A stretch of 15,421 nt of DNA, from positions 1 to 15,421 of the forward strand of contig JAITSM010000188.1 in NCBI GenBank assembly GCA_031287815.1, written 5' to 3'. The position numbers and the translations under genes are program-made. Every line of letters begins with the position of its first letter. Within the stretch, counting starts at the first letter, position 1. The notes under the pieces are model-generated. The model was not told where the DNA came from. It worked only from the letters and a program-made list of their open reading frames with translations, and did not search any database. Of the stretch, positions 6,889 through 13,460 are shown one piece after another. Source of the stretch: Prevotellaceae bacterium (GTDB lineage: Bacteria; Bacteroidota; Bacteroidia; Bacteroidales; UBA932).

Positions 6889-8088
6889 GTGATAAAGCGA
6901 TTTTTTTATACAGTAATTTTAGTAATAGCCTTTACATCCGTTGCAGCGCAAAGTGTTTCGGAGCTTAACAAACGATTGAAAAAAGCCGAAGAACAAATTA
7001 CCTATATCGACAAACTGCTGAAAAAAAACTCCAAAGACCGGCAAAACAGCTTGCAGCAGCTGGGTTTGACAAAGCAGAAAATAAAATCGCGCAAGCAATT
7101 GATTGCCGATATGGAGGCGCAAATTCATTTGCTGGAAAACGATTTGAAAAAAAAACAGGAAGATGTAACCGGCTTGCAAATGAACCTGAACGAACTGAGA
7201 AAATCATACGAGAACTTATTGTACCAAGCGTATAAAAATCGCGACCGGCGGCTTTGGCTAATGTTTGTGCTTTCAAGCGACGATGTGGGATTAGCCTACC
7301 GGCGGTGGCAGTATTTCAAAAACTATTCCGAATACATCAACGAACAGGCGCTGAAAATACAGCAAATGTCGGAAGAACTCCAGACGGAAATCAATGCGCT
7401 GAATACCCAAAAAAATGAATTAGCCCAACAACGGAGCGCGCGGGAAAAAGAAGTCGCTACATTGCAAAAAGACGAAGCCGACGCTTTGTCCATCACGCAA
7501 AGATTAGCCGGGCAGGAAAAAGAATTAAGGCAGCGGCTGGCTGACCAGCGGCGGGCTGTTCAGCGCATCAACAAACAAATCGAAAAAATTATTGCCGAAC
7601 AGGCAAAGCAAGACCAACGCCGACGGAAAGCAACGCCAAACATGCCGGAAGCCGACAGAATACTGTCTGCCAATTTTGAAAAAAATCAGGGGCAATTGCC
7701 CTGGCCGGTGCGCCAGGGGGTAGTTACCGCACAGTTTGGCGAGCACTATCATCCGGTGTACAAAAACCTGAAACTACCGCAAAACTTCGGCGTTCACATT
7801 TCAACAGAAGAAAACAGCCCGGCGCTGTGCGTCTTCGATGGCGTAGTGCGGCGCATATTTTTCATTCCGGCGCAGCATAACTGTGTGATGGTGCAGCACG
7901 GCGAATACTATACGGTCTATTGCAACCTCTCCAGCGTTCAGGTGAAAGTAAATGATAAAATAACGCGGGGGCAGGCCATCGGCACCATATTTACTGCGGA
8001 CAACACGACTTTGGATTTCCAAATATGGAGGATGAAAGATAAACCGGAACCGGAAAAATTAAATCCCGAACTTTGGTTGAAAAAATGA
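6889..8088 (+). CDS. EnvC-like murein hydrolase activator (degenerate M23/LytM)
   Basis: Predicted 399-aa periplasmic protein. A signal peptide (about residues 1-20, ...TSVAAQS) starts at a GTG; no upstream in-frame ATG gives a better signal. Long coiled coils span about 22-110 and 152-245, separated by LMFVLSSDDVGLAYRRWQYF (124-143), a conserved-looking EnvC element. The C-terminal LytM domain is about 270-399. Active M23 peptidases carry HxxxD and HxH zinc ligands; here the matching stretches are LPQNFGVHIST (296-306) and TLDFQIW (374-380), with ligands missing. This fits EnvC-type factors, which do not cut peptidoglycan but activate amidases at cell division. No promoter box is seen in the 55-bp gap after the TPR gene, which contains only short CAACGG repeats, so co-transcription is likely. 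Confidence 0.85.
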   Translation: MIKRFFYTVILVIAFTSVAAQSVSELNKRLKKAEEQITYIDKLLKKNSKDRQNSLQQLGLTKQKIKSRKQLIADMEAQIHLLENDLKKKQEDVTGLQMNLNELRKSYENLLYQAYKNRDRRLWLMFVLSSDDVGLAYRRWQYFKNYSEYINEQALKIQQMSEELQTEINALNTQKNELAQQRSAREKEVATLQKDEADALSITQRLAGQEKELRQRLADQRRAVQRINKQIEKIIAEQAKQDQRRRKATPNMPEADRILSANFEKNQGQLPWPVRQGVVTAQFGEHYHPVYKNLKLPQNFGVHISTEENSPALCVFDGVVRRIFFIPAQHNCVMVQHGEYYTVYCNLSSVQVKVNDKITRGQAIGTIFTADNTTLDFQIWRMKDKPEPEKLNPELWLKK

Positions 8089-8122
8089 GATAATACAACT
8101 CTTAGTTCTTAACTCTTAACTT

Positions 8123-9049
8123 TCACCGGTATTTCCCGCCTTTGTCATCCAGCATTTTCAAATAGCTTTCGTAACGCTCCGGCGAAATGCTTCCCTGTTC
8201 AACAGCAGCTTTCACGGCGCAATCCGGCTCGTGCGTATGCGTGCACATGTTGTACTTACATTGTGCGGCATGGCGAAACAACTCTGGGAAGAAATGATAC
8301 AGTTCTTCTTTTTCCACATCTATCAGCCCGAAGCCTTTGATACCGGGCGAATCAATAATTTGCCCGCCGGCGGAGGTGTCGAAAATTTCGTAAAACGTGG
8401 TCGTGTGCATTCCCTTCCGGTGGTAGTCCGACAGGCGTCCGGTACGTAACTGCAATCCCGCATCAATGGCGTTAATCAGCGACGATTTCCCTACGCCCGA
8501 CTGCCCGGAAAAAAGGCACAGCTTGCCTTTCACCGCTTCGCGCAATATTTCCACCTGCCAGCCCGTGTGCGCTGACACGCAAAGAAGCTCATATCCCGCA
8601 CCGGTATATATCTCTTGAAACCGTTGCAGCGTTTCGAGTTGCGCTTCATTGTACAAATCCATTTTATTTACCGCTATTTTTACCGGCACTTTGTACGCCT
8701 CGCAAGTAACCAGAAAGCGGTCGATAAACTCCATTTGTAGCGCAGGATAATCTATCGTTACAACCAAAAAAGCCATGTCCAGGTTGGCCGCAATAACGTG
8801 CGCCTGTTTGGAAAGATTTGCCGCACGGCGGATAATATAATTCTTACGCGGATGTATTTTTATGATAGCGCCGGTCGTGTCGGTTACCGGCGCCACATCT
8901 ACGCTGTCGCCGGCGGCAATGGGATTGGTGGTAGCATTGTCGTGCAGGCGCAATTTCCCGCGCGCCGTACAATCATACAATACGCCGCGCCCGGGATGTT
9001 TTACCAGATAATGGCTGCCGGTATGCCTGTAAACAATGCCTGTAAACAT
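8123..9049 (-). CDS. rsgA: Ribosome small-subunit-dependent GTPase RsgA
   Basis: Predicted 308-aa circularly permuted GTPase that acts in late maturation of the 30S ribosomal subunit. An N-terminal OB-fold domain (about 1-75) is followed by the G domain in the order G4 NKMD (128-131), G5 SAHT (159-162), G1 GQSGVGKSS (182-190), G2 HTTT (215-218), G3 DSPG (233-236). The zinc site is C264-x4-C269-x-H271-x5-C277. The length is normal for the family. It converges with the EnvC-like gene (34-bp gap with short TTAACTCTTAACTTTC repeats) and diverges from ubiX across 67 bp. The ATG is fixed by the -7 box 4 bp upstream. Confidence 0.96.
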   Translation of the reverse strand: MFTGIVYRHTGSHYLVKHPGRGVLYDCTARGKLRLHDNATTNPIAAGDSVDVAPVTDTTGAIIKIHPRKNYIIRRAANLSKQAHVIAANLDMAFLVVTIDYPALQMEFIDRFLVTCEAYKVPVKIAVNKMDLYNEAQLETLQRFQEIYTGAGYELLCVSAHTGWQVEILREAVKGKLCLFSGQSGVGKSSLINAIDAGLQLRTGRLSDYHRKGMHTTTFYEIFDTSAGGQIIDSPGIKGFGLIDVEKEELYHFFPELFRHAAQCKYNMCTHTHEPDCAVKAAVEQGSISPERYESYLKMLDDKGGKYR

Positions 9050-9053
9050 AAAG

Positions 9054-9061
9054 CAAAGATA
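9054..9061 (-). promoter_or_regulatory. -7 box of rsgA
   Basis: On the minus strand TATCTTTG ends 4 bp before the rsgA ATG. No clear TTG lies 19-21 bp upstream. An mRNA starting here would be leaderless or nearly so. Confidence 0.55.
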
Positions 9062-9091
9062 CTATAAATTTACAGATTGCCCGCTAATTTG

Positions 9092-9099
9092 TATCTTTG
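9092..9099 (+). promoter_or_regulatory. -7 box of ubiX
   Basis: TATCTTTG lies 17 bp before the ubiX ATG at 9117. The only nearby TTG (9077-9079) is closer than the usual spacing. The two divergent -7 boxes are about 30 bp apart, so rsgA and ubiX transcription may compete. Confidence 0.55.
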
Positions 9100-9116
9100 T
9101 GTTCTAAAATCCGGTT

Positions 9117-9671
9117 ATGCGAAAAATAGTAGTAGGAATTACAGGCGCCAGCGGGGCGATATATGCCATGCGATTGCTGGAAAAATTACATTTGCACGCC
9201 ACCGTGGACACAGCGGTGGTATGCACCGATTGCGGCGAGCAGGTGTTCCGCCACGAACTGGGCGATGAGGCGTTCGCCGCTATCCCTTTCCGGCGCTATG
9301 CCAATCACGATTTTCACGCCCCCTTTGCTTCCGGTTCCTGCGATTTCGATACAATGATTATTGCGCCCTGCTCTATGGGCTCGCTGGCGCGCATAGCCAA
9401 CGGCGTCAGCAACGATTTGCTGGCGCGCGCCGCCGACGTGATGCTGAAAGAACGCCGCCGCCTGATTGTAGTAACCCGCGAAATGCCCCTGAATTTAATC
9501 CACCTCCGCAACATGCAGCAACTCGCCGAAGCCGGCGCGATCATTTGCCCGGCGAGCCCGGCGTTTTACCACCATCCCGCCACGCCGGAAGACATCGCCG
9601 ATACCGTAGTAAACCGCCTGCTGCAATTAGCCGGAATAGCACAGGATGGGAAAAAATGGAGCGAAAGCTGA
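9117..9671 (+). CDS. ubiX: UbiX-family flavin prenyltransferase
   Basis: Predicted 184-aa cytosolic enzyme. The family attaches a dimethylallyl group to FMN to give prenylated FMN, the cofactor of UbiD-type decarboxylases. Family motifs are GITGASGAIYA (7-17), SGSCDFDTMIIAPCSMGSLA, GVSNDLLARAADVMLKERR and LIVVTREMPLN, and the length is standard. No ubiD gene is in the window, so the decarboxylase it serves is elsewhere or unknown. It is monocistronic here. The stop codon lies in the loop of a small AAAGCT/AGCTTT stem without a clear T-tract; 9672-9749 has no convincing terminator. Confidence 0.93.
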   Translation: MRKIVVGITGASGAIYAMRLLEKLHLHATVDTAVVCTDCGEQVFRHELGDEAFAAIPFRRYANHDFHAPFASGSCDFDTMIIAPCSMGSLARIANGVSNDLLARAADVMLKERRRLIVVTREMPLNLIHLRNMQQLAEAGAIICPASPAFYHHPATPEDIADTVVNRLLQLAGIAQDGKKWSES

Positions 9672-9749
9672 TTTAGCTTTAAGCGTAAAGTATTCCGGCG
9701 GTAGCCAATCCATAAGCATCTACCAAGGAGGGGGTACTAAATCCTTTTT

Positions 9750-10898
9750 TTAACGCACGCAACGAACGTAGCCGCTGAACTGAAATGTTCGCTTTACTGG
9801 GTCGGTGTACTGACTGCAGTCGTAGTCTATTGACGCGTACTCATTCTGGCCATACGTAGTTAATCGATTTCCCCAAGTTCCGGAACCCAAACAGTCTTCA
9901 CATATAAATGACACATAATTTGGGTTTGTATTTTGGCAGTAGGGTGTACTGAATGTTATTATAGTTTCGCCGGTACCTTGTATTTGTTTAGATAAATATT
10001 GCGCCCATTCAGCAGCAACTATAAAAAATTCGCTTTGATTGGGCAGCCTCCAACCGTTTGGGCACAATGTAGAATAAGTTGTAGCAAGGATGTTTCTCCA
10101 ATATTCTGTGGCGTTAGGGTCAGCGGCGCTGCATTGTTCAGCCACAACGGCTGAATGGTCTGTATAATTTAGATAATCATCCATTGTCCAAAGGCCGGTA
10201 GATAATTGAGCGATGCGATATTTTTTATTATCCCGTGCATCCTGTATCCATGCTTCCCAGTTCTGTGCGCCGCTTTGGCGTTGCATGCAACGATGAGAGA
10301 TGTCCATATACAAGTCGCTTCCGGTATAGGGGCACCAAAGTCCGGGATAACCTGTGGCGTCGGTTATAGTTGCCGGCGTAAACGTTACGGCAGAAGCCGC
10401 AATGGTGGTACCGGGCACTGTTAGCGATGTTGCACCATTAGAAGTAATCAATTTGAATGGGGGCGTTCCTGCCAATGTGTAAGAACTATTGGTATTCGTA
10501 AGGACATTCGGCGGATAGTCGCTGCCATACGCGCACCAGTTAAATTTTCCGGAGGCGTTACTTAATGTGGCGGTAACAGTTGTTCCTGCATTGGCAGCAG
10601 CATATTCAATAAAAAAGCCGCGCGCAGTGGCGTTAGTAACCGTACCGTTTCCCCCTGTTCTGGTAGGATTGGAAATGGTGGCGGCAGAAAAAGAGTTTGC
10701 CGGCGTTGTGCCTGTTACCGGGCAGAAATCTATCCATACCCACACACGATTATTGTAGGGCGCAGAGGGGGTGTTCGTCCATTCCACTTTAAAGGTTACT
10801 TTGTTTGTGGAATAATCCGTAGAAAGCGGCGTTACCTTTACGGTGGCGCTTGCTGCAACGCTTATAAGCATTGCGAGAGGAAAGAAAATTTTTGTCAT
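9750..10898 (-). CDS. Secreted FISUMP-domain protein, paralogue 2
   Basis: Predicted 382-aa exported protein. Signal peptide 1-18 (MTKIFFPLAMLISVAASA). The N-terminal beta domain, shared with the paralogues, carries VKVTPLSTDYS at 20-30 and WCAYGSDYPPN at 121-131. A TDATGYPG and SDLYMDISHRC region precedes the FISUMP domain, seen as ARDNKKYRIAQLSTGLW (221-237), LCPNGWRLPNQSEF (278-291) and the terminal YVRCVR. It is close to paralogue 3 in the N-terminal domain and the central QSGAQNWEAW segment, but the region after the CPxGW motif is unrelated. It probably has a surface or secreted role with unknown ligand. Its leader and promoter match those of the other two copies, although the genes are 2.5-6.5 kb apart with unrelated genes between, so the unit of duplication included promoter and leader. 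Confidence 0.85.
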   Translation of the reverse strand: MTKIFFPLAMLISVAASATVKVTPLSTDYSTNKVTFKVEWTNTPSAPYNNRVWVWIDFCPVTGTTPANSFSAATISNPTRTGGNGTVTNATARGFFIEYAAANAGTTVTATLSNASGKFNWCAYGSDYPPNVLTNTNSSYTLAGTPPFKLITSNGATSLTVPGTTIAASAVTFTPATITDATGYPGLWCPYTGSDLYMDISHRCMQRQSGAQNWEAWIQDARDNKKYRIAQLSTGLWTMDDYLNYTDHSAVVAEQCSAADPNATEYWRNILATTYSTLCPNGWRLPNQSEFFIVAAEWAQYLSKQIQGTGETIITFSTPYCQNTNPNYVSFICEDCLGSGTWGNRLTTYGQNEYASIDYDCSQYTDPVKRTFQFSGYVRCVR

Positions 10899-11265
10899 AA
10901 CATTTTTATTTAGGGTTAATATTTTTGTCTGTGTTCTACAAGTCTATTGTCTCTGTTCTGTTTTCGCAGCTTCAGGGTTGTTTTCAAACACAAACTTTTT
11001 CTTATAAAACAACCCCTTGCTACGATTTGTTAATCGCTGCCAATTTCATCATTTCGCTTTTCTTTGTTTGGTTTTTTATTAAAAACGAAACGCGAACTTT
11101 AATTTACAGTATTCTGAGGTCATGGTACACCTATATCAAGTATAAATTAAAATTCACGTTTATTGCGAACTCTATCCACTTGACATATTTTGAAATTACC
11201 ATGTTTCAGAATACAGGATAAAAGATATCTACTTCTTTCTACCAAAAAGTAAAGAACGTTTATAC
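10899..11265 (-). promoter_or_regulatory. Structured 5' leader RNA of FISUMP paralogue 2 (copy 2)
   Basis: The leader is about 365 nt. As minus-strand RNA, stem 1 pairs 11197-11214 with 11109-11127 (GUAUUCUGA/UCAGAAUAC and CAUGGUA/UACCAUG) around an AA/ACC internal loop. Stem 2 pairs 11143-11160 with 11089-11106 over 18 bp, including two G-U wobbles. The topology is again an H-type pseudoknot, with stem 2's 3' arm starting 2 nt after stem 1. The gene-proximal hairpin is 10964-11025: UCGUAGC/GCUGCGA plus a GGGGUUGUUUU arm, with one G-U pair and the AGUUUGUGUUUG loop. An upstream GGCAGCG (11035-11041) can compete for GCUGC. Stem 1 sequences share nothing with copies 1 and 3. Confidence 0.65.
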
Positions 11266-11270
11266 TACTG

Positions 11271-11301
11271 CAAATATATTACTTTATTTTTTATCCGCAA
11301 A
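11271..11301 (-). promoter_or_regulatory. Bacteroidetes promoter of FISUMP paralogue 2
   Basis: On the minus strand TTTG (11298-11301) is followed after 19 bp by TATATTTG (11271-11278). The spacer TAAAAAATAAAGTAA is shared with copy 3, apart from one base. Upstream, 11302-11380 contains only a small CCTGTT/AACAGG inverted repeat at 11320-11334 of unknown role. Confidence 0.8.
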
Positions 11302-11380
11302 TTTTATTTTCGAATTTTTCCTGTTTCCAACAGGAGTGGACACCAAAGTTCTCCGCATATTCGCCAAAATAAGAATTACA

Positions 11381-11433
11381 ACTCCAACTCACGACTCATA
11401 ACTCATGACTCACGACTCATGACTTACGACTTA
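11381..11433 (+). repeat. Short ACTCA(C/T)GACTCAT simple repeats
   Basis: About six imperfect copies of (A)ACTCAYG follow each other directly upstream of the mlaE promoter. Similar low-complexity runs (TTAACTCTTAACTTT at about 8107, CTTTTAACTTTTAG at 13003) occur in other gaps. They look like dispersed intergenic repeats of this genome and carry no recognisable signal. Confidence 0.6.
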
Positions 11434-11439
11434 TTTTTG

Positions 11440-11447
11440 TATCTTTG
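11440..11447 (+). promoter_or_regulatory. -7 box of mlaE
   Basis: TATCTTTG lies 19 bp before the ATG at 11467. It lies downstream of a longer in-frame alternative start at 11419, so it supports the ATG at 11467 as the true start. Confidence 0.6.
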
Positions 11448-11466
11448 CCTGTCATATAAACAAAGT

Positions 11467-12207
11467 ATGTCCAGATTTTTTGCACTTATAGGCAGTTATT
11501 TTTTGTTGATGCGTAAGGTATTTACGAAGCCTGACCGTTTTTCGGAAACGTGGAAACAGTTCGTGATAGAACTCGAAAAGGTCGGGGTGCTGTCCGTGCC
11601 GCTGGTGGCGATTGTGTCGGTATTCATCGGGGCGGTTATCACGCTGCAGACGTCGTATAACCTGACCAGCCCTTTCATCCCCAAGCTGTATGTGGGCTAT
11701 ATGACGCGCGAAACCATGCTGCTGGAGTTCAGCTCCACCATGATTGCGCTGATTCTGGCGGGGAAAATCGGCTCAAGCATTGCCTCCGAAATCGGCACGA
11801 TGCGCATCACCGAACAGATAGACGCGCTGGAAATAATGGGCGTCAATTCGGCCAATTATTTAATTTTCCCCAAAATCTGCGCCGCCACTATTTTTAATCC
11901 GCTGCTTACGCTGTTGAGTTTTTCCGTCGGGCTGCTGGGCGGATGGCTCATTGTTACCACCACCGGCGTGGTGATGCCGGAACAATATGTGGAAGGTATC
12001 CGGTTTTCATTTCAACCCTATTATGTGGCCTATGCGCTTATAAAAATGGCGGTATTCAACTTCCTCATCACGTCCATATCGGCGTTTTACGGATACTATG
12101 CCAAAGGCGGCTCGCGGGATGTAGGGCGGGCGGCGACCAACGGCATTGTCAGTTGCAGTCTGTGCATTTTGATTTTTAATTTAATCCTGACTCACGTTTT
12201 ACTGTAA
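11467..12207 (+). CDS. mlaE: MlaE-family ABC transporter permease
   Basis: Predicted 246-aa inner-membrane protein. The family (MlaE/YrbE, TIGR00056-like) is the permease of the MCE/Mla complex that moves phospholipids between inner and outer membranes. The diagnostic stretch GKIGSSIASEIGTMRITEQI continuing into DALEIMGV spans about 99-126. Hydrophobic segments are seen at about 41-60, 89-105, 130-160, 185-205 and 225-246. The ATG at 11467 is chosen over the in-frame codon at 11419 because the -7 box lies between them and the conserved family N-terminus begins here. The stop overlaps the mlaF start by one base (TAATG), so the two are probably translationally coupled. No MCE-domain (MlaD) gene follows; in Bacteroidetes it is often located elsewhere. 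Confidence 0.92.
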   Translation: MSRFFALIGSYFLLMRKVFTKPDRFSETWKQFVIELEKVGVLSVPLVAIVSVFIGAVITLQTSYNLTSPFIPKLYVGYMTRETMLLEFSSTMIALILAGKIGSSIASEIGTMRITEQIDALEIMGVNSANYLIFPKICAATIFNPLLTLLSFSVGLLGGWLIVTTTGVVMPEQYVEGIRFSFQPYYVAYALIKMAVFNFLITSISAFYGYYAKGGSRDVGRAATNGIVSCSLCILIFNLILTHVLL

Positions 12208-12959
12208 TGATAAAAGTTAATCATCTCTATAAATCCTTTGACGGGCGCCTGGTTTTGGAGGATATATCGGTGGTGTTCGATGCGTGCAAAACGAATTTGA
12301 TTATCGGCGCCAGCGGCTCGGGAAAAACCGTATTGCTTAAATCGCTGGTGGGGCTTCATGAGGCGGACAGCGGCGCAATCTGGTTTGACGACATACAGTA
12401 TAATGCCCTGTCGTTTGACGGGAAAAAGAAAATGCGCCAGAAAATCGGCCTGCTCTTCCAAAGCAGCGCCCTGTTTGACTTTGCGACGGTGGAAGAGAAT
12501 GTGATGTTTCCCATGAATATGTTCACCAGCTGGTCGCGCGCCGAGAAGCTGGAGCGGGTGAACTTCTGCCTCCAGCGCGTCCGTTTGGAAAACGTCAACC
12601 ATCTTTACCCTTCGTCGCTGAGCGGCGGGATGCAAAAGCGGGTGGGCATCGCCCGCGCCATCGCCCTCAACCCGCGCTACCTGTTTTGCGACGAGCCCAA
12701 CTCCGGGCTTGACCCGCGTACCGCCATCGTCATCGACGAACTGATTCATGAGATCACGCATGAATTCGGCATGACGACGATCATCAATACGCATGACATG
12801 AATTCCGTCATGGAAATCGGCGAAAAAATCATCTTTATCTACGAGGGCAAAAAGTGCTGGGAGGGCGCCAACAACGAAATTCTACGCACCGACAATGACG
12901 AATTAAACCGCTTCGTCTTCGCCTCTAAAATGGCACAGCAGCTTCGAGCTAAAAGTTAA
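12207..12959 (+). CDS. mlaF: MlaF-family ABC transporter ATP-binding protein
   Basis: Predicted 250-aa cytoplasmic ATPase that powers the MlaE permease. It has Walker A GASGSGKT (34-41), Q-loop Q85, signature LSGGMQKR (138-145), Walker B YLFCDE (158-163) and switch histidine H196 (NTHDM). The D-loop region reads PNSGLDP where the family usually has PTSGLDP; the catalytic glutamate E163 is present. The length is normal. It begins on the last base of mlaE. The stop lies inside an inverted repeat (12949-13016) that may end transcription. Confidence 0.94.
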   Translation: MIKVNHLYKSFDGRLVLEDISVVFDACKTNLIIGASGSGKTVLLKSLVGLHEADSGAIWFDDIQYNALSFDGKKKMRQKIGLLFQSSALFDFATVEENVMFPMNMFTSWSRAEKLERVNFCLQRVRLENVNHLYPSSLSGGMQKRVGIARAIALNPRYLFCDEPNSGLDPRTAIVIDELIHEITHEFGMTTIINTHDMNSVMEIGEKIIFIYEGKKCWEGANNEILRTDNDELNRFVFASKMAQQLRAKS

Positions 12960-13016
12960 AAGGGTGAAAGGTGAGGGGTGAAGGGTGGCTGGCGCCAGCC
13001 AACTTTTAACTTTTAG
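12949..13016 (+). terminator. Large inverted repeat overlapping the mlaF stop, possible terminator
   Basis: CTAAAAGTTAAAAG (12949-12962) and its exact complement CTTTTAACTTTTAG (13003-13016) flank a perfect 14-bp palindrome GGCTGGCGCCAGCC (12987-13000). The right arm is followed by TTTTT. It could act as a terminator after mlaF, although the outer stem is AT-rich and the loop long. The remaining stretch to 13144 holds a GGCGCCAGCGCC run and a C/T-rich tract with no other feature seen. Confidence 0.45.
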
Positions 13017-13144
13017 TTTTTAACTTTTAACTCAAAAAGGCGCCAGCGCCCCCTCTACCGTTCCCCCTTTTCGCCTCTCCGGCTCCCTCTCCTTTTGTTT
13101 ATAATTTATTGACAGGTTGATTATTTATTGTTAATCCCCTCGCC

Positions 13145-13415
13145 TTTGGGATTGATCCCAACTCATTTGGGATTGATCCCAACTCATTTGGGATTAATCC
13201 CAACTCATTTGGGATTGATCCCAACTCATTTGGGATTAATCCCAACTCATTTGGGATTGATCCCAACTCATTTGGGATTGATCCCAACTCATTTGGGATT
13301 GATCCCAACTCATTTGGGATTGATCCCAACTCATCTGGGATTGATCCCAACTCATTTGGGATTGATCCCAATTTCATTTCGGGTTGACCCGATTTCGTTT
13401 CAGGTTGATCCTAAT
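13145..13415 (+). repeat. 21-bp palindromic tandem repeat, 11 units plus two degenerate
   Basis: Units of TTTGGGATTGATCCCAACTCA start at 13145 and recur every 21 bp to 13355, with few changes (G to A at the centre in two units, T to C in one). Two decayed units (GGGTTGACCC, AGGTTGATCC) follow to about 13415. Each contains TTGGGAT, TG, ATCCCAA, a near-perfect dyad. The unit is seven codons, so both strands show open frames (ELGSIPN or LGLIPTH repeats); I regard these as by-products. It lies between mlaF and the end of FISUMP paralogue 3. Confidence 0.95.
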
Positions 13416-13460
13416 TGGAAACAGTATTTTTGCGTCCCTTTTGTTAATTATTTTGAAAAA

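Noticed and set aside
11419..11466. Longer start for mlaE at 11419
   Set aside because: The added residues fall upstream of the TATCTTTG box and within the ACTCATG simple repeat, and the conserved family start fits the ATG at 11467.
12192..12794. Minus-strand open frame of 200 codons antisense to mlaF
   Set aside because: It is a shadow of mlaF, whose Walker, signature and H-loop motifs are intact on the plus strand.
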